Below are positions 1 to 10,711 of a stretch of DNA of 64,000 nucleotides, piece by piece. The translations under genes were made by a program, and so were the position numbers. The notes below the pieces were generated by a model. That model was not told the DNA's origin, did no database searches, and was given only the letters and a program-made list of their open reading frames with translations. Source of the DNA: Bin5 sp022827195 (GTDB lineage: Bacteria > Chloroflexota > Anaerolineae > Caldilineales > Caldilineaceae); the NCBI GenBank assembly GCA_965208275.1, contig OZ242331.1, forward strand, positions 4,154,001 to 4,218,000. The letters run 5' to 3'. Every line of letters starts with the position of its first letter. Within the stretch, counting starts at the first letter, position 1.

Positions 1-129
1 GCGGCGCGGCGCGAAGCGCTGCTGGCGGCGCGGACTTTGCTGGACGCTGCGATCGAGCGCTGCGAGCTGGATACGTCCGGGCCGAGTGAAGAGAGCGGCA
101 GTCAACGCGGCCGGGTCGATATTGAGTAA
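1..129 (+). CDS. C-terminal end of a truncated protein
   Basis: An open frame enters from the left edge and ends at TAA 127-129, giving the last 42 residues of a protein. The piece is alanine/leucine-rich and helical, then runs into a polar tail (SGPSEESGSQRG). High GC and GC-rich third positions fit the neighbouring metabolic genes. The fragment is too short to assign a family; a helical regulator tail is possible but not supported by any motif. Confidence 0.45.
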   Translation, partial: AARREALLAARTLLDAAIERCELDTSGPSEESGSQRGRVDIE

Positions 130-138
130 GACTGCAGG

Positions 139-203
139 GGTCAGGGGTCGGTGGCCAGTTGCCAGTGGTCGGTGGTCGGTGGTCGGTGGCCAGGAACTGC
201 AGG
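139..203. repeat. CAGTGG/GGTCGGTGG spacer repeat
   Basis: Short overlapping words of the type GGTCGGTGG and CCAGTTGCCAGTGG are repeated head to tail in the spacer downstream of the sulfatase. The same word family recurs at 7424-7473 and 33241-33335 and forms the arms of the hairpin at 18893-18934. It is a dispersed intergenic repeat with no coding role visible. Confidence 0.7.
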
Positions 204-225
204 GGTTTGTGGATAGGAATTTCCT

Positions 226-1590
226 CTAGGCAAGTGCTTCCTCTTCTGTGACAATTCGTTGGCGGCTGGGCCGCGGCGGAGCCGGGTTGATCGTGGGCGC
301 GGATTCGCCGGCTTCGACCATGCGGCGGATGAGCCGATCGCGCAGCACGTCGGCGACGCGGCGGTGGGATTCGAGGCCGGCCAGGTTGGTCAGTTCGTAG
401 GGATCGGCCTGCAGGTCGTACAGGTACTGCTCCTCGTAGCGTTCAGAACCGGCATCTCTTCTTGCATCCGAATCGGGCGCGGTGACGCCGTATTTCCAGC
501 GCTGGGTGCGTACGGCGCGGCCCACCTGTGATTCGCTGATCTGGATCAGGGCCTCCTGCGGCCAATCCGACGACCGGCGGCTGACAAGCGGAACCACTGA
601 GCGACCCTGCATCTGCTGCTGCGAGTCCAGGCCGGCTGCGTCCAGCAGTGTCGGCGGCAGGTCCACCAAGCTGACGATCTCCCGCACTTCGCCGCCGCCG
701 AAGAAGCCGGGGCCGGTCAGTGCGGTGGGCAGACGCACCGACGCTTCATGGCATGAGCGTTTGTACTCGTCGTTGCGCGTCTTGAAGTGGCAGCCGTGGT
801 CGGTCGTATAGAGGACGACCGTGTTCTCGTCGAGTCCCAGGCTCTTCAGAGCGTCCAGCAGACGGCCCAACGCCTCGTCCAGCCTTTTGATCATGCCCCA
901 ATAACCGCCCAGATGCTGCTGGGAGGAGCCGCCAAGGGCGAGCAGATCGGGCGGCGTCCAGCGGCCGGCGTAGCGTTCGCGGTAGCCGTCGGGCGGCGGG
1001 TAGTCATCGAGATGGTTCTGGTGGTGGGGCTCGATGTAGGAGATGAAGAGGAAGAAGGGGTCCTGCTGGTGGGAATCGACGTAGCGGATGGCAGCGTCGG
1101 TGAGGGCGTCGACGCGGTAGCCGGGCAGTTTGACGGCCGCGTCGTCGTTGTCGTACATGACGGTCTGGTAGGCGTCGGAGGTGAACTCGAGAACGTTGGA
1201 GGCGAGCCAGTAGTCGTAGCCGCCGCGAGCTGCCTGCGATACGGGGCCTACTTCGCCGCGGTCGCCGAGGTGCCATTTGCCGATGTAACCGGTGTCGTAG
1301 CCGGCGTCGCCGAAGAAGTGGGCGAGGGTGCGGGCGTCCCGGGGCAGGGGGATGCCGTTGCGGAAGCAGCCAGTGGCGGTGGCGTACATCCCGGTCTGAA
1401 GGCAGGAGCGGGCGGGGCCGCAGACTGGCTGGCAGGTGACGGTTGTGTGCAGGTGGGTACCCTGGCGGGCCATGCGGTCGAAGTTGGGGGTGAGGTCGAG
1501 CGGGTTACCGTGCAGGCCGGTGGAGTCCCAGCGCTGCTGGTCGGTGAAGAAGACGATCACATTGGGGCGGTCTGGCCGTGAACGGCGCAT
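226..1590 (-). CDS. Sulfatase (formylglycine, Cys-type)
   Basis: A 454-residue type I sulfatase of the alkaline-phosphatase superfamily, hydrolysing sulfate esters, probably on sugars. The N-terminus has the metal-binding start NVIVFFTDQQR (about residues 10-20). C57-G-P-A-R61 is the C-x-P-x-R signature whose cysteine is oxidised to formylglycine, followed by SCLQTG. A TDHG motif near the middle supplies further metal ligands. The ATG at 1588-1590 is preceded on its strand by AGAGGAAG at good spacing. No signal peptide is evident, so it may act in the cytoplasm. It needs a formylglycine-generating enzyme, which is not in the window. The GH88 hydrolase and sugar importer nearby suggest a role in sulfated glycan breakdown; the true substrate is unknown. 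Confidence 0.93.
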   Translation of the reverse strand: MRRSRPDRPNVIVFFTDQQRWDSTGLHGNPLDLTPNFDRMARQGTHLHTTVTCQPVCGPARSCLQTGMYATATGCFRNGIPLPRDARTLAHFFGDAGYDTGYIGKWHLGDRGEVGPVSQAARGGYDYWLASNVLEFTSDAYQTVMYDNDDAAVKLPGYRVDALTDAAIRYVDSHQQDPFFLFISYIEPHHQNHLDDYPPPDGYRERYAGRWTPPDLLALGGSSQQHLGGYWGMIKRLDEALGRLLDALKSLGLDENTVVLYTTDHGCHFKTRNDEYKRSCHEASVRLPTALTGPGFFGGGEVREIVSLVDLPPTLLDAAGLDSQQQMQGRSVVPLVSRRSSDWPQEALIQISESQVGRAVRTQRWKYGVTAPDSDARRDAGSERYEEQYLYDLQADPYELTNLAGLESHRRVADVLRDRLIRRMVEAGESAPTINPAPPRPSRQRIVTEEEALA

Positions 1591-2070
1591 GGCTTTGCTT
1601 CCTCTGGGGTGCGGCGGTCTCTTTGCGGTCGTCTGTATTTGGCTGTTGACAGGCGCGCGACGCGGACTGATAGAGCGCGAGAGTTTGATTTGTGTCGGGC
1701 CTGGACGGGCATTTTATCTTATCGCGGCGGGGAATGCCATTGGCGGGCCGGGCGGTGTTGGCAGGGCGGTAAATTCGGCGGTGGAAGGGATTTTCTCAGG
1801 AGGGATTACCCTGCCCGGTTTGGGTAGATCAGGGTAGGGCGTATATACTTCTGAAGTGATTGACGCAGTAGCGTCTTATCGCACAGAATAGCGGACCGGT
1901 GGGGTGATTTGTACCGCGGGCGGGGCGAAAGGCGGCGCAAAGCTGGACCGGTGCGCGGGTACTCTCTGTGTCATCTGCGTTCCCATTTTTCGTTTGAAGC
2001 ATATTTTGTGCCTGCGGGTCGTTCTATGCGCCCCTACCTGCATGGGGCGCAGGAAAGAAGCAAGGAACTT
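1591..2070. other. Divergent intergenic region
   Basis: About 480 bases separate the divergent sulfatase and exporter genes. A possible plus-strand promoter is TTGGGT (1820-1825), 18 bases, then TATACT (1844-1849). An in-frame extension of the adaptor gene runs back to 1909, but it is rich in Arg/Gly and has no ribosome binding site, so I treat it as leader. Nothing else is recognised. Confidence 0.4.
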
Positions 2071-3321
2071 ATGAACCGTCTGTCCAGTTCCCGAACAGTT
2101 TGCCGGTTTCTGCAAGTAACCGGACGTGCAGCCGCCCGGTTGCGGCGGATCGCGCGCGGGGTTATGCCGGTGGCGCTCGGAATGGCGTTGAGCGGTTGCG
2201 CGCTTTTGCCGGCGGGGCGCAGCGCGGAGATTGCGGCGAATGAGCCGACGCCGACGCCGATTCCGACCTCGGTGATACCGATCAAGCCGACCTACACGGT
2301 GAAGGTGGGCGAGATAATGCGTGAACGGACGTTCAGCGGGCGGGTGGCGCCGGTGGTGGAGGAGGCGTTGTTCTTCCGCGTGAGCGGACGCGTCCGCAGT
2401 GTCTACGTCAAGCGGAACGATTTCGTCACGGCGGGCCAGGTCATCGCCGACCTTGAGATCGACGACCTGGAGCGAGAGCTGACGTCGACGCAGCTAAACC
2501 TGGAGCGGGCGCAGGCGCGGCTGAATGCGGCGGAAAGAAACCTGGAGTTTCAGATTCGGCGGGCGCAGATCAACCTGGACATTGCGATGCTGCAGCTGAT
2601 GAATCTGCGGACGGAGCGCCCGGATGACAATTTTGCCATTTCGGTGCAGAGCAAGCAGGTGGAACTGGCCGAGATCGCGCTCGAACAACTGAGTGAAGGT
2701 GTGGACCCGCTGCTGGTGAACGACGTGAAGCGGGCGCAACTGCTGGTGGAGAAGCTGGAAAGCGCGATCGCGGATGGCACGATTACCGCGCCTTTCGACG
2801 GGCAGCTGCTCTCGGTATCGCTGACGGCAGGGCGGCCGGTGAATGCGTTTGATACGGTCGTATCGATTGCCGACATCACCGACCTAGAGGTGAAGGCGGA
2901 CCTGATCAGCGATCAGATGAACGATTTGGAGGAAGGGATGGTGGTGGAGGTGTCGCTCGTGGGGCGGCCGGGCGCGATACTGAAGGGATTCGTGCGCAGG
3001 CTGCCCTACCCGTTCGGGAGCGGGGGCAGCGGCGCGGTGACCGAAGTGGACAAATCGACGCGGCTGACGATTGATGAGTCGGCGCAGGACGCGGGCTATG
3101 AGCTGGGCGACCTGGTGCAGGTGCGGGTGCAGCTGGAGCACAAGGAGTCTGTGCTGTGGCTGCCGACGCAGGCGATCCGCGTCTTTGACGGGAGGCGGTT
3201 TGTGGTGGTGCAGGACGGGGATGTGCAGCGGCGGGTGGATGTGAAGCTCGGGATTCAGACGCCGGACCGGGTCGAGGTTGAAGAGGGCCTGAAAGAAGGC
3301 CAGATTGTGGTCGGGCAATAG
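2071..3321 (+). CDS. Lipoprotein membrane-fusion (HlyD/MacA-like) adaptor
   Basis: Periplasmic/extracytoplasmic adaptor of an ABC exporter, 416 residues. The chosen ATG follows AGGAAAGAAG/AAGGAAC. The N-terminus is basic, then a hydrophobic segment ends in the lipobox LSGC at about residues 40-43, so the protein is probably lipid-anchored. A Pro/Thr linker follows. Next come the half-motif of a biotinyl-lipoyl domain (FRVSGRVRSVYVKRNDFVTAGQ), a long coiled coil (ELTSTQLNLERAQARL and on), the second lipoyl half (TITAPFDGQLLSV) and beta-barrel/MP domains. It lies 84 bases before the FtsX permease and is co-oriented with two ATPases. Substrate unknown. Confidence 0.88.
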   Translation: MNRLSSSRTVCRFLQVTGRAAARLRRIARGVMPVALGMALSGCALLPAGRSAEIAANEPTPTPIPTSVIPIKPTYTVKVGEIMRERTFSGRVAPVVEEALFFRVSGRVRSVYVKRNDFVTAGQVIADLEIDDLERELTSTQLNLERAQARLNAAERNLEFQIRRAQINLDIAMLQLMNLRTERPDDNFAISVQSKQVELAEIALEQLSEGVDPLLVNDVKRAQLLVEKLESAIADGTITAPFDGQLLSVSLTAGRPVNAFDTVVSIADITDLEVKADLISDQMNDLEEGMVVEVSLVGRPGAILKGFVRRLPYPFGSGGSGAVTEVDKSTRLTIDESAQDAGYELGDLVQVRVQLEHKESVLWLPTQAIRVFDGRRFVVVQDGDVQRRVDVKLGIQTPDRVEVEEGLKEGQIVVGQ

Positions 3322-3405
3322 AGGTAGCGCGTGAAGCGCGGGTAACGGCCGGCTGCGGCCGGCGGCTGTGAAGCTCGATCCGCTATCCATGGTCCACTTG
3401 CATTT

Positions 3406-6309
3406 ATGAAACTCTTTTTGCGAACCTTGGCGATCATCGTTGTCGCCCTAAAGCGGATCTTCGCCCAGCAGTGGCTGGCGCTGGCGCTGGTCCTGGGTTT
3501 GGTCTCCTCGATTGTGCTCGTGATGAGCATCCCCCTGTATGCGGACGCGGTCTACTACCGGCTGTTGCGCGAGGAGTTGACCGCGGTGGGCCTCAATGAG
3601 AGGTTTTCGCGGCCGCCGTTTGCCTATATGTTCCGCTATTTGGGCTCGACGTACGGTCCACAGGAGTGGGAGGATATCGCTCAACTCGACACCTATATGA
3701 GCGGGCAGGCGGCGGGCGAGTTGGGGCTGCCGCACAAGAAGACGATCCGCTATTTCAAGACGGACAATTTCCGGCTGTTCCCGACCGACCAGATCGCGTA
3801 TGCGGACACGACCGACCCGCTGGAGTGGGTAAATATAGGCTTTATATCGGGCTTTGAACAGGCGATCGACATCGTCGAGGGCGCGTTCCCGGCGGTTTCG
3901 CCTTCCGATTCAGAAGAGGCGATCGAGGTGCTGGTGCACCGGGAGCTGGCGGAGGAGATCGGGCTGCAGGTGGGGGAGCAGTACATGCTGTTCCGGCGCA
4001 TTCGCTCGGAGAACGGGGACAGCCATCGATACCAGACGCCGGTGCGGTTGTCGGGCGTGTGGGACGTGGCGGACCTGACCAGCGACGTATGGTTCTACAA
4101 TCCGTCGACGCTGGAAACGCTGTTTGTGATCCCGGAAGAGAGCTACCACAACCGGATTGCGCCGGTCTACCCGAAGGACGTGAACCTGGGGCTGTGGTAC
4201 CTGGTGATGGACGGCTCGGATGTTACGTCGAGCGATGTGAGGAATCTGCTGGCGCGGGGGCGGCGGGTGGAGCAGCGGGTAACGTCGTTGATGCCGAACA
4301 GCCAGTTGAGCGTTTCGCCGCTGGACGCGCTGCGGCGCTATCGCCGGGAAAGCGGGCTGCTCACGACGATGCTGTATGCGTTCAGCGTGCCGATCATCGG
4401 TCTGTTGCTGGCATTTATCGGGCTGGTGGTCGGTCTGGCGGTGGCGCGGCAGCGCAACGAGGTGGCGATATTACGCAGCCGGGGCGCGACGGTGGGGCAG
4501 GTGGCCGGCATTTCGGGGCTGGAGGCGCTGTCGCTGGGCGTGCTGGCGCTGCTTTGCAGTCTGCCGCTGAGTTTTGCGGTGGCGCGGCTGATTGGATCGA
4601 CGCGCAGTTTTCTCAATTTCACAATCGAATCGGACCTGCGGCTGGTGCTGACGCAGTCGACGGTGCAGTTCGGGATTGGGGCGGTGTTGATCGCGTTTCT
4701 GGCGCAGACGCTGCCCTCGTTTTCGGCGGCGCGGCACACGATTGTGACCTACAAGATGGAGATGGCGCGCACCTTGCGCCCGCCGTGGTGGCAGCGGGCC
4801 TACCTGGACATTCTGTTGCTGATTCCGGCGGGATACGGCATCTATCTGCTGCGCAGGCAGGGCAGTATCAGCATGCCGGGGACGGTGACGGATGACTCGG
4901 TGTTTCAGAATCCGCTGCTGTTTCTGATACCGGCGCTGGCGATATTCGCGCTGACGCTGGTGACGCTGCGGGTGCTGCCGGTCTTCATGCAGATTGTGGC
5001 CTGGTTTGCGTCAAGGGGCGGGGGCGTGGGTGTGCTGCTAGCGAGCCGTCACCTGGCGCGCAACCGGGGGATGTATACGGCGCCGATGATTCTGCTGGTG
5101 CTGACGCTGAGCCTGTCGGCGTTCACGACATCGCTGGCGCAGACGCTGGACGGCCATCTGTTCGACCGAGCCTACTATAAGGTTGGGGCGGACGGCCGGC
5201 TGGTGGAGTTGGGGGATTCGCCGCAGTCGCGGGGCGGAGGCGGCTTCGGGGGCGGGGGCGAGGCCTCTGCTGATTCGGAAGGGGAGCTGGCGGGACCGTT
5301 GTGGACATTTGTGCCGGTGTCGGAGCATCTGAAGGTGCCGTCCATCAAGGCGGCGACGCGCATCGCACGCTTTGAATCGCGGATACACCTGGATGGACGC
5401 TGGCGGAATGGGCAGATTTTCGGGATCGACCGGCTGGATTTTCCGAAGGCGGCCTACTGGCGGCGGGACTTTGCCGCGGCGCAGCTTGGCTCGTTGATGA
5501 ATTCGCTGGCGCTGGAATCCGAAGGGGTGCTGGTGGACCGGGGTCTTATGCGTCAGTTCGGGCTGCGGGTGGGGGACTTGATCCAGGTGTCGGCGGCGCG
5601 CTACGGGCTGCGGGCAGAGATGCAGCTGAAGATCATGGGCGATTTCAACTACTTTCCGACGTGGTACCCGCAGGATGACGGGCCGCTGGTGGTGGCCAAT
5701 CTCGACCATTTGTTCGAGCGAATGGGGGGGCAGTTCCCGTATGAGGTGCTGGTGCGGACCGACCCGCGCACCGATTACGAGAACATGGTTCGCGAGCTGC
5801 GACTACACGATCTGAACGTGCTCAGCTACTTTTCGGCGCGCGAGCGCATTGTGGAGGAGCAGCAGTTGCCGCAGCGCCAGGGGCTGTTCGGCGTTCTTTC
5901 GGTCGGTTTTCTGGCGGCGGCGCTGCTGACGGTGCTGGGGTTCCTGCTGTACACGCTGTTTTCATTCCGGCGGCGCTTCATCGAGCTGGGGACGCTGCGC
6001 TCGATTGGGCTTTCATCGGGGCAGATGACGATGTTCCTGGCGTGGGAGCTGGCCTTTCTGATCCTGGTGGGGATCGGCGCGGGCACGCTGCTGGGCACGT
6101 CGGTGAGCAACCAGTTCATCCCCTATCTGCAGGTCGGGAATTCGGCCGCGGACCTGACGCCGCCGTTCGTGGTGGGGATTGCGTGGCCGGCGATCACGCG
6201 CGTGTACGCGCTGTTCGGGATCCTGTTCGTCGCCGCGCTGGGTGTGCTGGTGACGCTGCTGATGCGGATGAAGATATTCCAGGCGATCAAGCTGGGTGAG
6301 ACGGTGTAA
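3406..6309 (+). CDS. FtsX-like ABC exporter permease, two-module
   Basis: A 967-residue membrane protein of the MacB/LolC/FtsX superfamily. An N-terminal helix (about residues 15-45) is followed by a large extracytoplasmic domain. A first FtsX core (about 320-470) carries RQRNEVAILRSRGAT, the typical cytoplasmic coupling segment. A second ectodomain follows, then a C-terminal core (about 820-965) with RRFIELGTLRSIGLS. Such duplicated FtsX proteins work as a single chain with a MacB-type ATPase to move lipids, peptides or lipoproteins, or as mechanotransmitters. A glycine-rich loop (GGGGFGGGGE, about 605-615) sits in the second ectodomain. It is followed by the ATPase genes at 6393 and 7544. 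Confidence 0.92.
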   Translation: MKLFLRTLAIIVVALKRIFAQQWLALALVLGLVSSIVLVMSIPLYADAVYYRLLREELTAVGLNERFSRPPFAYMFRYLGSTYGPQEWEDIAQLDTYMSGQAAGELGLPHKKTIRYFKTDNFRLFPTDQIAYADTTDPLEWVNIGFISGFEQAIDIVEGAFPAVSPSDSEEAIEVLVHRELAEEIGLQVGEQYMLFRRIRSENGDSHRYQTPVRLSGVWDVADLTSDVWFYNPSTLETLFVIPEESYHNRIAPVYPKDVNLGLWYLVMDGSDVTSSDVRNLLARGRRVEQRVTSLMPNSQLSVSPLDALRRYRRESGLLTTMLYAFSVPIIGLLLAFIGLVVGLAVARQRNEVAILRSRGATVGQVAGISGLEALSLGVLALLCSLPLSFAVARLIGSTRSFLNFTIESDLRLVLTQSTVQFGIGAVLIAFLAQTLPSFSAARHTIVTYKMEMARTLRPPWWQRAYLDILLLIPAGYGIYLLRRQGSISMPGTVTDDSVFQNPLLFLIPALAIFALTLVTLRVLPVFMQIVAWFASRGGGVGVLLASRHLARNRGMYTAPMILLVLTLSLSAFTTSLAQTLDGHLFDRAYYKVGADGRLVELGDSPQSRGGGGFGGGGEASADSEGELAGPLWTFVPVSEHLKVPSIKAATRIARFESRIHLDGRWRNGQIFGIDRLDFPKAAYWRRDFAAAQLGSLMNSLALESEGVLVDRGLMRQFGLRVGDLIQVSAARYGLRAEMQLKIMGDFNYFPTWYPQDDGPLVVANLDHLFERMGGQFPYEVLVRTDPRTDYENMVRELRLHDLNVLSYFSARERIVEEQQLPQRQGLFGVLSVGFLAAALLTVLGFLLYTLFSFRRRFIELGTLRSIGLSSGQMTMFLAWELAFLILVGIGAGTLLGTSVSNQFIPYLQVGNSAADLTPPFVVGIAWPAITRVYALFGILFVAALGVLVTLLMRMKIFQAIKLGETV

Positions 6310-6392
6310 ACGGCAGTTTCTTGTTTTGCGTTTTTCGTTTCGAATTGGGTGCGCTCCGGGGGAGTTGGGGGCGGGATAGAAGACATTGAGAG

Positions 6393-7415
<1,023 letters not shown>

Positions 7416-7423
7416 GAATAAAT

Positions 7424-7473
7424 GGCCAGTGGCCGGTTGTCAGTGGCCGGTTGTCAGTGGCCGGTGGCCGGAA
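7424..7473. repeat. GGCCAGTGGCCGG spacer repeat
   Basis: Three near-identical words of the form CAGTGGCCGGTTGT follow each other between the two ATPase genes. They belong to the same dispersed word family as 139-203 and 33241-33335. Confidence 0.7.
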
Positions 7474-7543
7474 ACTGCAGCAGAGGGAGGAGCGCTCCCG
7501 CGACGGAGATAGCTGTCGTGGGGACTGGATAACGGAAACGTAG

Positions 7544-8302
7544 ATGGAAGAGAATCTTTACCCGAACACGGCGATCGAAACGGAAGATGTGTGGCGCGTC
7601 TATAAAACGGGCAGCCTCGAGGTGGCCGCGCTGAAGGGGGTCAACCTGCAGGTTGCGCAGGGGACGTTTGCGGCGCTGAAGGGCCGCTCGGGCAGCGGCA
7701 AGACGACGCTGCTGAACTGCATCGGCGGGCTGGACTCGCCGACGCAGGGCAAGATCCGCATCTTCGGCGAAGAGATTCACGCCTGGAACGAACGGCGGCT
7801 GACGCGCTGGCGGCGGGACCAGGTCGGCTTCATTTTCCAGTCTTTCGGGCTGCTGCCGAGCCTGTCGGCGTTTGAGAACGTGGAGCTGATCCTGCGCATG
7901 TCGGGCGTCAAGAGCAAGGAGCGGCAGGAGAAGGCGATGACCTGCCTGGAGCTGGTGGGGCTGACGCGCTGGATGGCGCACCGGCCGTTTGAACTGTCGG
8001 GCGGGCAGCAGCAGCGGGTGGCGATTGCGCGGGCGCTGGCGAACGACCCCAAGCTGATTTTGGCGGATGAGCCGACCGGCGAGCTGGACAGCACGACGGC
8101 GCGGGAGATCCTGAGCCTCTTCCAGCAGATCGTACGCGAGCAGAAGGTCACGTTCCTGATCGTGACGCACGACAGCCTCGTGGACGACTACGTCGACTAT
8201 GTGCTCTATCTGAAGGATGGGCAGATCGACATCGAGGACGCGCATAACGGCCACGCTTTGCCTGCCGTTAGCAGTGCCGCGCCGGTGGCCAACGGCCGGT
8301 GA
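7544..8302 (+). CDS. ABC exporter ATPase (MacB/LolD class)
   Basis: A 252-residue nucleotide-binding subunit. It has Walker A GRSGSGKTT (about 46-54), Q-loop FIFQSFGLLPSLSAFENVEL, signature LSGGQQQRVAIARAL, Walker B LILADEPTGELDS and H-loop IVTHD. It lacks the AbrB-like tail of its neighbour and probably pairs with the same FtsX permease, so the exporter may use two different ATPases. The ATG lies downstream of GGAAACG. The gap to the upstream ATPase is 128 bases and contains repeats. Confidence 0.93.
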   Translation: MEENLYPNTAIETEDVWRVYKTGSLEVAALKGVNLQVAQGTFAALKGRSGSGKTTLLNCIGGLDSPTQGKIRIFGEEIHAWNERRLTRWRRDQVGFIFQSFGLLPSLSAFENVELILRMSGVKSKERQEKAMTCLELVGLTRWMAHRPFELSGGQQQRVAIARALANDPKLILADEPTGELDSTTAREILSLFQQIVREQKVTFLIVTHDSLVDDYVDYVLYLKDGQIDIEDAHNGHALPAVSSAAPVANGR

Positions 8303-8360
8303 CCGGCTTCGCGCATTGCACAAGCCGCCGGGCCCCGTTATCCCGGTTTGAGAAGGCCCG

Positions 8361-9380
8361 ATGAAGACGGTCATTCTGGAAAAACCGGGTTCGCTGCACC
8401 TGACGGAGACGGCGCCGCCGGCAGAGCCGGGGCCGGGCGAAGCGCTGGTGCGCGTGCAGCGGGTCGGCATCTGCGGGACCGATCTGCACGCGTTCCGCGG
8501 GCGGCAACCCTACTTCAGCTATCCCCGCATCCTCGGCCACGAGCTGGGCATCGAAATTGCAGCGCTCGATCCGCAGACGGAGAGCGATCTGCGCGTGGGC
8601 GACCTGTGCGCGGTCGAGCCGTATCTGAACTGCGGCGCGTGCAGCGCCTGCCGCCGCGGGCGCATCAACTGCTGCTCGGAGCTGCAGGTGCTGGGCGTGC
8701 ACACCGACGGGGGGATGCGGGAGCTGATCACGGTGCCGGTCGAGAAGCTGCACCGCTCGGAGACGCTGCCGGCAGAGCACCTGGCGCTGGTGGAGACGCT
8801 GTGCATCGGCGCGCACGCGGTGGACCGGGCCGGCCTGGAGCCGGAGCAGTCTGCGCTGGTGATCGGCGCGGGACCGATCGGGTTGACCGCGGTGGCGTTT
8901 GCGCGACTGGCAGGCGCCGACGTGGCGGTGATGGAGATCGACGAGAACCGGATGCGCTTTGTGCAGGAGCACCTGGGGGTGGAGCATCTGATCGACGGGC
9001 GCGGAGACGCGGAGGCGCAGCTGCGGGCGGTCTTCGGGGGCGAGCTGCCGCTGACGGTCTTCGACGCGACCGGCAATGCACGCTCGATGATGAAGGCTCT
9101 GGAGCTGATCGAGCAGGGCGGGAGCGTTGTCTTCATCAGCCTGGTGCAGGATGAGATCAGCTTCCCCGACCCGGAGTTCCACCGCCGCGAAACGACGCTG
9201 ATCAGCAGCCGCAACGCCACGAGCGCCGACTTTGCGCGCGTGGTGCGGACGCTGGAGACCGGCGCGATCGAGCTGGCGCCCTGGCTCACGCACAACACGC
9301 CGCCGGAGACGCTGGTCGACGAGTTCCCCGGCTGGCTGCGGCCGGAGAGCCAGGTGGTCAAGGCGATGCTGCATTTCTGA
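8361..9380 (+). CDS. Zinc-dependent alcohol/polyol dehydrogenase
   Basis: A 339-residue medium-chain dehydrogenase/reductase. The catalytic zinc site is CGTD (about 37-40) with GHE (about 60-62). A structural zinc site is formed by the CGACSACRRGRINCC cluster (about residues 91-105). The NAD(P) Rossmann motif is GAGPIGLTA (about 171-179). The family oxidises sugar alcohols, threonine or galactonate-type substrates. The PYFSYPRILGHELG segment is common in sorbitol/galactitol-type members. It is followed at 76 bases by a Gfo/Idh/MocA enzyme, so the two probably act in one sugar pathway. Confidence 0.92.
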   Translation: MKTVILEKPGSLHLTETAPPAEPGPGEALVRVQRVGICGTDLHAFRGRQPYFSYPRILGHELGIEIAALDPQTESDLRVGDLCAVEPYLNCGACSACRRGRINCCSELQVLGVHTDGGMRELITVPVEKLHRSETLPAEHLALVETLCIGAHAVDRAGLEPEQSALVIGAGPIGLTAVAFARLAGADVAVMEIDENRMRFVQEHLGVEHLIDGRGDAEAQLRAVFGGELPLTVFDATGNARSMMKALELIEQGGSVVFISLVQDEISFPDPEFHRRETTLISSRNATSADFARVVRTLETGAIELAPWLTHNTPPETLVDEFPGWLRPESQVVKAMLHF

Positions 9381-9455
9381 CTGCGGTTTATGCGGACGCT
9401 GAACGGCAGCCCCATTTTCACTTTCCACACAGACGAACCAGCAAAGGAAGAGAAC

Positions 9456-10559
9456 GTGTCGACAGAAGAGAGAAAGCTGCGCCATGCCGTGGTCGGCATG
9501 GGCGCGGGGATTTTCCGTTCGCATTCGATGGGGCTTGGCCTCGAGGACGTAGAGGTTGTGGGCGGCTCGGACGTGGCGCCGGAGCCGGGGCAGGAGCGGG
9601 CCGAGGAGTGGGGCTGTCCCTTTTTCCCCGACCACCGGCAGATGCTGGCGGAGACGCGGCCGGAGGTGACGGTTGTGATCACGCCGCATCCGTTTCACGC
9701 GCCGATCGCGATCGATGCGCTCAACGCGGGCAGCCACGTGCTGGTGGAGAAACCGATTGCGACGCAGGTGAAGGATGCGGACGCCATGATCGCGGCGGCG
9801 CGGGCGAACGGACGCGTGCTGGCGGTCAACTACCAATACCGGCAACTCCCGCACGTGCGGGCGATGAAACGGCTGATCGACGGCGGGCAGCTGGGTAGGA
9901 TCCAGCGGGTGACCGGCGTCTTTCCGTGGATGCGCACGGCGGCCTACTACCGGCGCGGCGGCTGGCGCGGCACGTGGAAGGGGGAGGGCGGCGGCGTGCT
10001 GATGAACCAGGCGCCGCACGACCTGGACCTGCTCTGCCACCTGGTGGGCATGCCGCTAAAGGTGTACGCGGCGACGTGCACGCGGCTGCACGCGATCCAG
10101 ACCGAGGATACGGCGACCGCGCTGCTGGCGTGGCCTGAGGATGCGCAGGGGACGATCTATTTCAGCACGACGGAGAGCGGCCCGCGCTGGCTGGAGGTCT
10201 CGGGCACGGGCGGGAAGATCGTGATGCACGCCGACCGCATCGAATACGAACGCTACGAGACCGATTTGCAGCAGCTGATCACGGGCAGCGAGGAGGCCTT
10301 TGTGCGCCCGGAGGCGCAAGCGGCCGACGCGGGCATCGAAGATGAGCCGGAGATGCACGGGCATGAGGCGGTCTACCGGGACTTCCACCGCGCAATCCGG
10401 GAGGGCGGCGAGCCGCGCTGCAACGGCGAGGAGGGCCGCATGTCGCTGGAGCTGTCGAATGCGATGATCTACAGCGGCGCGACGGGTGAGGCGGTGGACC
10501 TGCCGCTGGACCGTGCGGCGTACAGCGAGTTGCTGGAGCGGCTGCAGGCGGAGGAGTAA
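9456..10559 (+). CDS. Gfo/Idh/MocA family oxidoreductase
   Basis: An NAD(P)-dependent sugar or inositol dehydrogenase-like protein of 367 residues. The Rossmann segment is AVVGMGAGIF and the family motif is VEKPIA (about 93-98). The C-terminal alpha/beta domain carries GGGVLMNQAPHDLDLL with the conserved His. I chose the GTG at 9456 because AAAGGAAG precedes it at 6-7 bases and the Rossmann fold starts directly after; a longer frame from 9390 has no ribosome site. It forms a pair with the zinc dehydrogenase. Substrate unknown. Confidence 0.9.
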   Translation: MSTEERKLRHAVVGMGAGIFRSHSMGLGLEDVEVVGGSDVAPEPGQERAEEWGCPFFPDHRQMLAETRPEVTVVITPHPFHAPIAIDALNAGSHVLVEKPIATQVKDADAMIAAARANGRVLAVNYQYRQLPHVRAMKRLIDGGQLGRIQRVTGVFPWMRTAAYYRRGGWRGTWKGEGGGVLMNQAPHDLDLLCHLVGMPLKVYAATCTRLHAIQTEDTATALLAWPEDAQGTIYFSTTESGPRWLEVSGTGGKIVMHADRIEYERYETDLQQLITGSEEAFVRPEAQAADAGIEDEPEMHGHEAVYRDFHRAIREGGEPRCNGEEGRMSLELSNAMIYSGATGEAVDLPLDRAAYSELLERLQAEE

Positions 10560-10635
10560 GGGGAGTGTATAGAGAGGCTAATGCTTGCCGGTCTATTCTG
10601 TACGCAGAAAACTCGAAATAGTTTGCGGGATACAG

Positions 10636-10662
10636 AAAAACCGCCGCCCATAAGGTCGGCGG
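10636..10662 (-). terminator. Intrinsic terminator of the DUF2442/DUF4160 pair
   Basis: Read on the minus strand, CCGCCGACC-TTAT-GGGCGGCGG (one mismatch) is followed by TTTTT. It sits about 50 bases past the DUF4160 stop. Confidence 0.8.
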
Positions 10663-10711
10663 CTCTGTTATTGGAAAGAGGGTCTCCACTGAGGTAGTAC
10701 TGCTCTCTCTG

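Noticed and set aside
787..1581. Long plus-strand open frame opposite the sulfatase
   Set aside because: Val/Gly/Ala-rich antisense frame of a high-GC gene; the minus strand carries the clear sulfatase motifs.
1909..2070. Upstream extension of the membrane-fusion protein
   Set aside because: No ribosome site, Arg/Gly-rich text and it would bury the lipoprotein signal; ATG 2071 fits better.
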